Of a DNA stretch of 39,035 nucleotides, positions 12,501-20,960 are shown piece by piece (the stretch's first letter is position 1; each line of letters starts with the position of its first letter). Location of the stretch: positions 13,726 to 52,760 of the forward strand of contig JAHBMJ010004776.1 in the NCBI GenBank assembly GCA_018398765.1. Reading direction: 5' to 3'. The position numbers and the translations under genes were made by a program. This stretch comes from Chromera velia. Lineage: Eukaryota; Sar; Chromeraceae. The notes under the pieces are model-generated. The model ran no database searches. It had not been told where the DNA came from and saw only the letters and a list, made by a program, of their open reading frames with translations.

Positions 12501-14698
12501 GTGAAGGACCTGCGTGCATTTCGTGGGAAGGGGGGAGGAAGAAAAGGAAGATCAAATGAGACACAGAACGAGAGAGACGTGAAGAATTCAACAAACTGTT
12601 AGACAAACACGCAGGTATGCAAGCAGGAAGAAACACAGAACGACAGAAAGAAGGGCATTCAGAGAGTCAGCGCCCTGATCACTTCTTGCCTGGGGCAGGA
12701 GAAAAGGGAAGACCTCACAGCATGGCCGCTGGGAAAGCCTGCCTGACCGCGTCACTCGGGGCCAGAGAGTAGGGGAGATGGCCACTGCGGGGGGGGATTC
12801 CCTCGGGCTTGCGTCATAATGCCTGAAAGGATTCAGCAAAGTAGGGGAATCTTCTGCTCTCATTAACAAAAAAAAAAGGAAGGGAAGTGACTTCCTTTCC
12901 TGGAAGAAAAGGCATGCGGAAGCAGGGAGGAAAGGGCGGTGTGGAGAAATAGTGAAAGAGAGCGAGGAAAACCCAGGTGCGGACCCGAGAGGAGAACAAG
13001 AGAAGGGTAGGGGGAGAGAAAGACTCCGCGACATTGCGCTTTGGCTTGATTGTCTGTTAAATTGCTTGTATATCTGTTCATACACCTTCCACATACGGCG
13101 TACTTACCGTTGGTAGATGTCAAGAACATAGTCGCTTGAGACGGGAGAGAACGATCGAGAAGTCTGCATACGAAGGGAGAAGAGAATCTAATGCAAGGAG
13201 GACGTAAAGGAAACACGATGAAAAGAAACGGCAGATGACCCAGCCAGGAAAAAAAAGGGCAATCAGAGAAGTGACACGCAGTCACTATTCGAGAAAAAGA
13301 AGGACGTGGAGGGAGATTGTCGAATGTTTAATTTGGCGGTTTTCTGAAATCTGTTCTTCGTCTCCACTTCCCTCTTGCGACGGTTGCATCATCGCTCCAA
13401 TTTCATGTCCTTCTCTCTCTCCTCTCTTTCTCTCCGTCTCGATCGTTCGTCTTTTCATCTGCTTCTTTCTTCCCCTCCTTTGGGTGCATTCCTTCTCCCT
13501 TGGTCGTTTTGTTGAATGTAAGCGTAGGAGAGAGACTCTTGTGTGTGCTGATAGACCCTTTTCTCTCTCGACTGACGCTTCCGAATGTCTTCACATAATC
13601 AAAGAAGGAGGAAGGGCTCTTCACATCCTCTGCTGCCTGCAGACACCGATCGATCAACGAATCGGTCAATAATCAGTCTGAAAAGGTTCATGCATATGTC
13701 TGGTCTCCTCACTCATTCGTCGAGAGAATCAATCGTGCCGACTGTACATGGACAACTGAACCAGGCAAGATGAGACCGATTGAGTGAAGCTCTACAGAGT
13801 TGGAGTGGATAGTGGGCATTTCAAAAACGCTTCGGGGGTCACTCTACAACAGTTGGCAAAAGATGGGCAAAACTCTGTAAGAGAATGACGAACGGGAAAC
13901 ACATCCTTGAAGGACACGAGATAATACGCTTTCTCCAGCCACCCCAAATTTTAGCGATTTGTGTTGACAGACCTCCAGACGGAATTGATTTCTCAACTCT
14001 TTGTGGACTCTGCAAACCAACGCAAAAGAAGAATGACACGTGACGCAACTGTCACTCAAGGACACCACACAGCGGCAGTGCAGAAGTCAGGCAGCGGGAT
14101 CATCCATCCTTCGTTACTATTCGCAGAAAACGACGCTGTCGGATGATTCTCTTCCTCACGCTATCTGGATCCAACCCCGTCACACAAATTTTCGTTTACA
14201 GGAATCAGACTAGAGGCCTACATAGAGACGTTCGTAGAAACCAAAGCAGGAAACAGGCAATGCGGTATCGGCGACGTAGAAGATATCCATGATACCTTTA
14301 CTTCGTCCAGCAGCCCATCAACTCACTCACTCACTTACTCACTCACTCGCTCGCTCACTGACTGACTGACTGACTGACTGACTCGAATGTTTCTCTGGTG
14401 TTGGAGACGATCCCGAGGAGGAAGAAGAAGGCCCCACACAGAATGAAGAAACGAAACCACTCGGAGGCACGATGCTGCAGATTGCTTTCCAGCGCCAGGC
14501 TGCAGAGATGGATGGGCACCCATACAAACACACACAAGCACACACGCACAGAGGGGGGCAGAGAGCGAAAGATGGTGAAAGAGAGAAACACAGAACGGTG
14601 TCCATTCTTGTATAAGAAACTCAATTCAAGGGATGGACTCTTTCCATGCGCGCATTTTAGGTGTGTATCTGCAACTCTCTCCTCGGATCTGAACCTTG

Positions 14699-14738
<40 letters not shown>

Positions 14739-14739
14739 C

Positions 14740-14776
<37 letters not shown>

Positions 14777-15312
14777 TCTCTTTACGCCCCCCTCTCTCTC
14801 GCCCTCTGTCTCCCTTTTCCGTCTCTCCATTCTCTTATCCCTGATCCCTCCTTCTCGCAAATCCGTCGATCGATGCCCCAAATCACCGGGCAGTCGACTC
14901 ACCGTGCCTTGAAGAGATCGCGTCTCAACGGAAGGGTGTCCTCATGCGAACCCCCCCCTTCGCCCCCACTTCCGCCCTTCTGCCTCTCATTCTCTGACCC
15001 CAGACCATCGAGTGCACGCTGATAAGACTTGTCCAGCCCCTCTCCTTCGGCACCACGTCGGGGCACGGGCGAAGAAGAAGTTGACCGAGGGTGACCGTCC
15101 CCAGTTCCTGGGGAGTGTCCGAGCACTGACTCCAATTGCTCAAGTGCTTCAGAAAAGCCGGTTTGGTGACGATTTTGGTCTCCTCCCTCCGCCTGTCCCT
15201 GTAGCCTCCTTACCTGTCTGGTCTCTCTCAGTTGGTACCGCCGTCTCTCCTCAGGCCGCCCTCCGCCGAGGCCTGACCGCTCGAGCAGGGGAAGTGCTGC
15301 CACAGGCTGCAT
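122..15312 (-). CDS. PKD2: Polycystin-2-like (TRPP) cation channel with LamG domain, 32 exons
   Basis: Predicted non-selective or Ca2+-permeable membrane channel of the polycystin family. Exons, from 5' to 3' on the minus strand: 14903-15312, 14383-14499, 14222-14300, 13577-13636, 13108-13163, 12428-12509, 11787-11880, 11314-11435, 10980-11064, 10049-10165, 9714-9877, 8902-8919, 8721-8851, 8367-8436, 7692-7772, 7383-7473, 6100-6268, 5716-5875, 5405-5502, 4965-5012, 4639-4796, 4316-4412, 3893-4026, 3628-3638, 3454-3542, 3061-3112, 2707-2867, 2109-2366, 1708-1822, 1301-1380, 639-903 (contains N gap), 122-241 (TGA at 122-124). Phases join throughout, except that the gap leaves the last junction unproven. 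Landmarks: S1 near residue 151 (FFILCGAFFFLLGIV); LamG about 235-400; TOP domain about 400-620 with the TSGGV finger motif; S2-S5 about 625-803; pore helix/filter DALWTQFRMLIGDW about 820-837; S6 FILLNFFLAIIIDAYAEV. A coiled coil lies near 1095-1150. I do not recognise an EF hand. The first exon is the weakest part: its ATG overlaps a good TGCAG acceptor. Family assignment is firm; exact ends are not. Confidence 0.85.
639..2366 (-). other. Cytoplasmic C-terminal tail exons of the channel, with coiled coil
   Basis: Exons 2109-2366, 1708-1822, 1301-1380 and 639-903 encode a polar, charged tail. Exon 1301-1380 joins 639-903 to give a clear heptad-like helix, VKEALAEVQHLQKSQKAVAK then ALQIILLNQVAMLDEL. 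That resembles in kind, though not in sequence, the coiled coil that mediates assembly of polycystin-2. The exon after it becomes glycine-rich and runs into a poly-G (sense) tract holding an assembly gap. The donor after the gap (position 638) and a stop at 660-662 are in different frames, so it is undecided whether the protein ends there or continues to the 122-241 exon. Confidence 0.6.
714..717. other. Assembly gap (4 N) inside a C homopolymer in a coding exon
   Basis: Four N flanked on both sides by long runs of C. The gap lies inside the penultimate exon of the channel gene (minus strand, where it reads as poly-G/poly-glycine). Its true length is unknown, so the reading frame downstream is uncertain. 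Confidence 0.97.
4045..4144. repeat. (ATTC)n tetranucleotide microsatellite
   Basis: About 100 bases of CATT/ATTC units with internal GTTC and ACTC variants, in the intron between the pore and S6 exons of the channel gene. It starts roughly 20 bases upstream (minus strand) of the S6 exon acceptor. Confidence 0.95.
5082..5130. repeat. (CA)n microsatellite
   Basis: Near-perfect CA dinucleotide run of about 48 bases in a channel-gene intron. A shorter one follows at 5521-5552. Confidence 0.95.
5157..5292. repeat. Decamer minisatellite GACAGACAAA grading into (GACA)n
   Basis: About eight perfect copies of a 10-base unit, followed by GACA/GGCA tetramers, within the intron between exons 5405-5502 and 4965-5012. 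The array reads open in several frames, which creates spurious ORFs of low complexity on both strands. Confidence 0.95.
5684..5715. repeat. (CCGA)n tract touching a splice donor
   Basis: On the minus strand this is GTCGGTCGGTCGGTCGG, starting exactly at the 5' splice site of exon 5716-5875. The donor itself (GTCGGT) is the first repeat unit. Confidence 0.9.
7018..7230. repeat. ATGC-rich, (AC)n and (AAAC)n microsatellites
   Basis: An ACAT/GCAT cluster at 7018-7060 is followed by (AC)n at about 7181-7210 and (AAAC)n at about 7215-7240. All are in the intron between exons 7383-7473 and 6100-6268 of the channel gene. Confidence 0.9.
7775..7890. repeat. (GCAGGCAC)/(GGCA)n minisatellite abutting a splice acceptor
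   Basis: About 115 bases of GCAGGCAC, GCAGGCAT and GCAG units. On the minus strand it reads CCTG/CGTG units and runs directly into the CTGCAG acceptor of exon 7692-7772, so the acceptor looks like the last repeat unit. Confidence 0.92.
8448..8475. repeat. (GGCA)n microsatellite near an acceptor
   Basis: Seven GGCA units about 10 bases upstream (minus strand) of the acceptor of exon 8367-8436. Confidence 0.92.
9266..9685. repeat. Compound (TG)n/(TATG)n array with a higher-order duplication and terminal inverted repeat
   Basis: About 400 bases of TG, TATG, CG variant units in the intron between channel exons 9714-9877 and 8902-8919. A segment containing GTGCCCGTGTGTATG is present twice about 156 bases apart (near 9349 and 9505) with the same order of downstream variants. 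At the right end, TGTTGCTCACACACA (about 9631) and its complement TGTGTGTGAGCAACACA (about 9665) form an inverted repeat. Confidence 0.93.
10049..13163 (-). other. LamG / concanavalin A-like domain block inside the channel gene
   Basis: Six consecutive exons (13108-13163, 12428-12509, 11787-11880, 11314-11435, 10980-11064, 10049-10165) encode about 180 residues with the layout of a LamG_3-type jelly-roll. The first strands read SFTISVFIRTPFSDFSIIKK. They are followed by WELTPAGFLYGAHLNRRLGV, then DGNWHHYGIV leading into FFLDGEAIETV, the hallmark WHH...DG core. The block closes with LFFGLRWIPRALPAYEVVAM, equivalent to the family's terminal 'DEVRIYNRALSAEEI' helix. It lies between S1 and the TOP domain, so by polycystin topology it should face the lumen or outside of the cell. 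Ligand unknown; a role in binding carbohydrate or protein is inferred only from the fold. Confidence 0.75.
11731..11782. repeat. (ACTC)n(ACTG)n array abutting a splice donor
   Basis: On the minus strand this is (GTCA)n followed by (GTGA)n, beginning immediately after the GTAAGT donor of exon 11787-11880. Every GTGAGT unit is itself a consensus donor hexamer. Confidence 0.95.
14321..14382. repeat. (ACTC)n(ACTG)n array forming a splice donor
   Basis: Same two-part structure as the array at 11731-11782. On the minus strand it reads (GTCA)n then (GTGA)n, and the first GTCAGT is the donor of exon 14383-14499, the S1 exon. Confidence 0.95.
14700..14779. repeat. (CT)n-(TG)n-(AG)n self-complementary microsatellite
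   Basis: A CT run (14700-14731), a TG run, then an AG run (14756-14776). The outer CT and AG blocks are reverse complements separated by the TG spacer, so the tract could fold into a hairpin. It is in the first intron of the channel gene as modelled. Confidence 0.92.
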
Positions 15313-16403
15313 GGCTTTATACGTTTATATTTTCACAGTCGACGTGATGGGTAGACCACGTGCTGCCCCTCCAGAGACCCAAAGGGGAAGAGCGCGAGAC
15401 GGTGTCTTTATTCGTTTCGTATCGAAGAGGCTTCCCAAAATGGAGGACGCAGTCACGAGCAGCCACGTACTCTTCCCCGGATGTAGCCAGAGAAGGATGA
15501 TCAACAGGCCGGTCAGAACCTCAAAAAGGCAACCAAAGATTGAGTGTCGGATATATATGGCTCTTTTGGTTCGGATACGCCTGTTCGGTCACACTTGCGT
15601 CTGTCCTTTTGATTTTCTCACTTTCTGTGATCCTTCACCGAGAATGTGCAGCCTATGACTCATCAATGAGCAAGCCAATGCTTTATCACGATCGAAACTT
15701 GATTCGAAAGTTTTCGAAAGTCGATCTGAAATCATTCTGAATTCATGCATGTGTATATATATATATATATATATATACATGCACGTTAATTGCCAGTGCA
15801 AAAAATCTACATGCATGCAGTATTTAATTTTCGCTCGTTTTTGTTTATCGCGCGCGCTTTTGCATGAAAGCTATGGTGCCTGCATGTCAAAAAAATGTGC
15901 TGTGTGCATGAAAATGTTCACAACTTTTCGAATGTCTGAACAAGGTCTGAACATGTCTGAACTCACTGTCAGATCTCAGAATTGAACTTCATCCGCTTGA
16001 TTGAATCTCGCTGTGCTTTTGTCAAAATTTGTAAGCGTCGATTTGATTGTGTGGCTGTCGAAACAAACTGAAGGAATTGTAGGGAGGGGCAGAACCGAAG
16101 ACAAAAAACGACCCAGACTGCAGAAATCATTCCTGCATGCCAGTCTCGCGATCCACTCGTTCAATCTTTTTCTAGATCCTTTTCACCACAGCACGCAAGA
16201 GCACAGAGACCTTCAGGACGGGGAGCAGAGGACTTCTCCTTCACTTTAAGGGGATCAGAGGGTATTTGTGGCTTTCTTCGGAACTCGAAAGGAAACAGGA
16301 GAAAATATCCAAGTAGGAGACAGCACGACAGTTTAAGTCCTTCGCGTTTCCTCTTCCGTCTCTCCGTTTTCTCCAGACCCAGTAGTGAGGCAGATAAACA
16401 AAA
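15313..16403. promoter_or_regulatory. Divergent (head-to-head) spacer between channel gene and PSMA2
   Basis: About 1.1 kb separates the two divergent start codons and must hold both 5' UTRs and promoters. Visible features are an (AT)n tract at 15754-15777 flanked by CATGCATG/ACATGCA palindromic bases, three GTCTGAAC octamers at 15934, 15945 and 15955, and an AT-richer composition around 15660-16000. No TATA box can be assigned with confidence. Confidence 0.5.
15327..15590 (-). other. Possible unplaced 5' coding stretch of the channel gene (hydrophobic segment)
   Basis: The minus strand is open here for over 80 codons and encodes IFGCLFEVLTGLLIILLWLH, a convincing membrane-helix-like segment, followed by STWLLVTASSILGSLF. 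The modelled start codon at 15310-15312 lies within ATGCAG, matching the acceptor consensus used throughout the window, so an upstream exon could join here. I found no unambiguous donor giving phase 0, and the segment could instead be non-coding. Low confidence. Confidence 0.3.
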
Positions 16404-17736
16404 ATGGGGGACGGGGAATACTCGTTTTCTCTCACCACCTTCTCTCCGTCTGGAAAGCTCCACCAGATCGAGTATGCTCTGAACGCCGTCAACGCCGGGA
16501 AACCCGCTCTGGGGATCAAGGCCAAGAATGGAGTGGTCATCGCGACTGAAAAAAAGGTCCCCACCATTCTGATTGATGAGGGGTCATTCAAAAAGATCGA
16601 GCCTCTATCAGGAAACATAGGATGTACGTTTGCGGGAATGGTGCCTGACTTTCGAGTCCTCGTGCGGAAGGCGAGAAAATCGGTCCGTCTCCTCTGGGGG
16701 TGGAAGGGGGGATGGAGGGGGGGGACTGTGATTCTTTTGATTGGCCGCTGTCTGCAGCCGTGCCGTGTCTTGCAACAGGCTTAGAGCTTGTGCACGGTTC
16801 TCTTTGTCATGTTTGCAGGCGCAAGCGTACTTTCGAATCTACAACACGCCGATTCCTGTATCGCAGCTGACAAGGGAGTCGGCAACGGTGATGCAGGAAT
16901 TCACTCAGGCGGGGGGGGTCCGACCCTTCGGGATTTCTCTTCTCGTTGCAGGGTCAGTCTCTCAAGCCTTTTTTTCTTCCTTTCCACTTGATTCCGGGAC
17001 CCGTTCTGTTTCTTCAGTTATTTTCTTGCTTTCTCCTCATCCTTCCTCCTGCTTTCGTTGCTGTCTTTTTGGTCGTTCCTTGCAAACTTCGGCTTGCCTG
17101 CATGTCCTTCGTTTCCTTCCGGGTTTTTGCGTGCCGGCGTCACTCTGCCCAGTGTGAAGTTCGTCTTCCTGTGTGATGAAGCGCTGTTGGGTTGAACCTT
17201 TGTGGCTTCACATTTGGATTGACGGAGCACTGTCGGTCTTTCCACTGTTTTCTTCCATGTTCAAGTCTCCGGGCTTCAGTGGCTGCACTTTTTTTGGCTC
17301 CTTCCTCCCTGCTTCCCTCTCTCCCTCACTCCCTCCCTTCCGCCTCTTTCTTCCTTCTCTTTCTTCTTTCCTTCCTTCCCTTTCTTTCCTTCCTCCCTTT
17401 CTTCCTTCTCGTCCTTCTCTTCCTTCCTTCCCTTCCTTCCCTTCCTTCCTTCCTTCCTTCCTTCCTTCCCTTCCTTCCCTTCCTTCCTTCCTTCCTTCCT
17501 TCTTCCCTTCTTTCCCTTCCTTCCCTTCCTTCCCCTCCTCTTTCCTTCCATCCCTCCTCCCTTTTTCCTTCCATCCATCCGTCAATCCTTCCTTCCTTAC
17601 GCCCGTCCTTCCTCTTTCGAAAGTATGCTTCGGGGTGAATTTGAAGAGCTTTTGGTGTTCGGCAGTCTCTTTGCGCCTCTTCCCTGCCGCCCTCTCTCCC
17701 TGTACCTCATGCTTGTGTGTGTCTCTATGTTGTTCC

Positions 17737-17770
<34 letters not shown>

Positions 17771-18929
17771 ATACGATGAGGACGGACCGCAGCTCTACCA
17801 GGTGGACCCGACGGGCGCCTACTTCGGGTGGAAGGCCTCTGCGATCGGCAAGAACATGCAGAATGCGAAGACGTTTCTCGAAAAGAGGTGGGTGTGGGTG
17901 GCAATCGGAATGCGAATTGAGTTATTCGACGAGAGGACAGGATGGGGGGGACGGGAGGGAGGGGAACAAGGTACTGGAAAAGCTTTCTGCTGTGTGTATA
18001 GACAGTTCATCAGCGCTTGCAATCTTGGCATATCATCGTGGTGTGCTATTTGCGTGTGCAGGTACAATCCTGACATAGAGCTGGAGGACGCGATCCACAC
18101 GGCAATCCTTACACTACAGGTGAGAGGGTGAAAGGGGGGGAGAGGTGAGAGACAAAGTCTGAGGAAATTTGTGCTGGTCCATTCAATTTTCTCTCATCTC
18201 TGTTCTCCTTCGCTCCCAGAGAAGAACAAGCGAAGAGTCCTTAGTGGAGCTTAAACGAGAGTGCAAAACGGAAGAAGGAGTGCAGACGCAAACGAAATGA
18301 GGGGAGGGAGGAGAGGGGGCGAAGCAAACGCTGGGGAAGTCAAGAAAGAAATGCTCCACGCAGGCGTGCGTCAATACAAAAGAAAGGTGGACAGGGTACA
18401 TCAACAGACGAAGCAAGAAAATCGGATCAACGAGGGGGGTATCATGCAACCAGACGCGAAAAGACAAACACCCAATCAAAGCGAAACAAACGGCAGCCAG
18501 TCGTGCTTTGAGGATAGAAAGGAAGAAAGGAAGTAATGTGAGTGAATAAGGAAACAAGTTGGTTGTTGGTTGGAATGCCAATTGATGAACGAATCTCAAG
18601 GAAGATCTGGTTTACGTTCATTGCGATCTCGCTTGCGTCTGTCTGTGCACATTTTGTGGGTCGGTGTTTGTGTCCGTTTCTATTCGTTTTGATTCCTTCG
18701 CGCATCTTATGCAATTGTATGTGCACGCACCTTTGGGAGTGTCTGTGTATGTACCTTGTCTGTTGCCTGACTTCCGTGTGTGCGATGTAACGTTCTTGAG
18801 TGAGCGCAGGAGGGTTTCGAGGGTGCGATGACGGAACACAACATCGAAATCGCGTGCATTGGGGAGGACAAGAAATTCAAAATCCTGACCCCCGAGGAGG
18901 TGAAGGATTACCTGAATGAAGTCGAGTGA
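16404..18929 (+). CDS. PSMA2: 20S proteasome subunit alpha type 2 (5 exons)
   Basis: Structural alpha-ring subunit of the 20S proteasome core, acting in ATP-dependent protein turnover in nucleus and cytosol. Exons 16404-16682, 16819-16952, 17771-17887, 18062-18119 and 18810-18929 give 235 residues in one frame, matching the family's usual ~234. The start is supported by an adenine-rich leader (ACAAAAATGG) and by the N-terminal proteasome alpha signature [20 protein letters not shown]. Further hallmarks are [86 protein letters not shown] and the C-terminal [14 protein letters not shown]. Alpha subunits lack the catalytic N-terminal threonine, as here. The second intron carries a long pyrimidine tract and a (TG)n run ending at the exon-3 acceptor. 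An eight-G tract (16911-16918) encodes the conserved AGGV. Identification is secure. Confidence 0.97.
17290..17610. repeat. (CTTC/CCTT)n polypyrimidine tract in PSMA2 intron 2
   Basis: Around 300 bases almost free of purines on the plus strand, made of TTCC, TCCC and CTTT units with many mirror-symmetric blocks. It is the source of long low-complexity Ser/Leu/Phe/Pro ORFs on the plus strand and Lys/Glu/Gly/Arg ORFs on the minus strand; none is a gene. Confidence 0.95.
17733..17768. repeat. (TG)n run ending at a PSMA2 splice acceptor
   Basis: The dinucleotide run continues directly into GTGTGCAG, the acceptor of exon 17771-17887. It stands where a polypyrimidine tract would be expected. Confidence 0.93.
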
Positions 18930-19289
18930 GTAACAGAATTCTTGAGGCAAATTCAGGCGGAGAAAAACAGGGAGAGGGGAGACGGCGGAAGAAAGAAAAG
19001 GGGGGAAACGAGGAATGTGAGGAGGGTTGGAGCAGGCAACTGGAGGAGCGTGGAGGCCTGGCCTCACTGAGTCGAGGGAAGGGAAACGGAGGAGGGGGGG
19101 CGTTCGGCTGGGTGTGCCCCTTTCTCTCATAAAGCCTTCCTGGGTGGATGTCTATTCTATCTTTCTTTTCCCCTCTTTCTGTTTGTCTTCCCGAGGCTTT
19201 CTCGGCCAAGCTGTGCGCGAGAAGAAGAATAAAAGGGGTTGTTGGGTGCGGGAAATCCAGGGACAGTACTTTCAATACAGCAGTGGGTC

Positions 19290-20540
19290 TTTCACATACA
19301 CTGCCATAAGTGTTTCATCATATGTTACTCAGCTTTATCATAATTCAAATTCATAGTTAGATTTAAACCGTAAGTTAAACGAAGGTGCGTAATGAAACTT
19401 AGGGTAAGAAACTAGGTCAGAAATATAATTGAACAGTAATTCTGACACATTCTGATATCTAAACATTTTTAAGTATTTTTAAGATTTTCATAATTTTTAA
19501 CCAATGCTTACTAACTAGACTTACCAACTATGAATTGAATTGAATTGAGGTGGTTAAAGCCGGTGAGCCACCACTTAGGCTCTGGCCAACCATGGGGCAT
19601 GACATGCAATGTTGGTTTGATGACCTAGCGCATTGATTCATTAACACATGTCAACACGAACTCTCACCAATACTATGTTTTTTCTTAGTATAGACTTCTA
19701 GTGTGCTTTCTCTACATGACGATCTACATCATACTGAGAATTCAGATTTAATACGTAAGCTTATAGTAAATAGATGGAAAGGCTGACTGAAGTTCCACAT
19801 GCATATCGCCAGGGCTACCAGAATTACTCCTGACAGGGCTACCGCAATCGAGGGGTATAGTGCCCCTGGGCTGCCTATAATCTCGCGGACCGGAAAGTTC
19901 GACGGAACTGAACGGAACGTCAAAAACCAATAGGATGCAAACTGAAGGAATTTTTTTGGCAATGCGAGAAGACAGAAGAGGGATGGATAAAAGTGCAAGT
20001 AAATGAATTAGAAAAGTTTGGGGAACTGAATTTAAAGAAAGAGTTTTGATGGGGTGTTTAAAGCAAGAGTTCTTTGAAGGGATGGAAGACATACGGGATG
20101 CACCTCTGCACAATTAAAGTCTTTCTAATTAAAAGGGTAGCCTTTTTTTAATGAAAGAACTGAAGTGTCTCGAAGGTTCTGCCCTGCGATTTTTTGTCCT
20201 ACATCCCCTCTGTCTCTTTTCTTTTTCTTTTGATTGTCCAACCAGTTGTGAAGCCGCGATTGATCAGCTGTATCAGGATGATCGAAGTCACGCCTATTTT
20301 CGTGGCTGGTAGTCTTAGGACGGAACAAATCGACAAACTAGGTTAGATCCGCCTCTCATATATGGGGACGTGGCATGCATGAAAAAAAAAACCCTCAATC
20401 AATAGAAACCAAATATAACCGAATAGATGCTTTAGTCGGAGATGATACGGAACAAAGAACCGCATAATTTCAAACCAAAACCTATGTTATTAAAATTAGC
20501 TCGGCCTTAAAATTAGCTCGGCCTGCGTTTCATGCACTGA
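19290..20540. other. AT-rich island, possible decayed transposable element
   Basis: Composition falls abruptly from about 50% GC to clearly AT-rich and returns near 20540. Inside are GAATT repeats at about 19530-19548, small hairpins (GAGCC...GGCTC near 19565; AGGGG...CCCCT near 19851), an inverted repeat ATTAAAAGG/CCTTTTTTTAAT near 20127-20152, and a repeated AGGGCTACC. A 17-base exact tandem repeat sits at 20490-20523. I see no transposase or reverse transcriptase coding, so element status is a guess. Confidence 0.35.
20490..20523. repeat. 17-bp exact tandem duplication
   Basis: TTAAAATTAGCTCGGCC occurs twice back to back (20490-20506 and 20507-20523) at the right edge of the AT-rich island. 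It could be a slippage product or the scar of a lost insertion. Confidence 0.9.
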
Positions 20541-20960
20541 GCACACCGCAGTCGCAGGAGGCTTGTGATGCCTTCCATCCAATGAAGCCGGAAAAGGTGC
20601 ATGTTAGCGATGGATGATACTTGAACTTGTCGATACCAGAATTGCACACAACGAGCCACAGTACGTCCGTGGTTGGTGGGAGCACAATTCACTTGAATCT
20701 GCTCTCATGAGCCTGCGAGGTCCAGCAGTTTTTTGTGTCGTGAAAATCTTCGTGTGTATGAGATGCACGTGAATCGCATCTTGCAGTCGGAATTGTAGAT
20801 TTTGAAGACCTGTGTCGTAGGGACCGCGTTTTCCAAAAGAAAAGAGTCCGAGTGTCTTATTTTTACTCTGAGCTGGAGAGAGGGAAGCCTCCTGAAGCCG
20901 TGTATTTTTCCTTTCTATTCTGGACACAAATCGCTTCCGAAGTAACAAGGCACAAAAAAG

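Larger units (their letters stand above)
18930..20960. other. Intergenic region between PSMA2 and MSH6
   Basis: Holds the PSMA2 3' region (G-rich to about 19120), an AT-rich island (about 19290-20540) and the MSH6 upstream region. No ORF here has family features or compatible splice sites. A minus-strand ORF at 20604-21065 overlaps MSH6 exon 1 and looks random. Confidence 0.6.

Noticed and set aside
14899-15312. Separate small gene from the 137-codon minus-strand ORF
   Set aside because: It ends at a strong GTGAGT donor whose phase matches the next channel exon, so it is better read as the first modelled exon of the channel gene.
17173-18078. 301-codon plus-strand ORF and 125-codon minus-strand ORF in the PSMA2 region
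   Set aside because: They read through the pyrimidine tract and known PSMA2 exons in wrong frames; low-complexity Ser/Pro/Phe or Lys/Glu/Gly composition.
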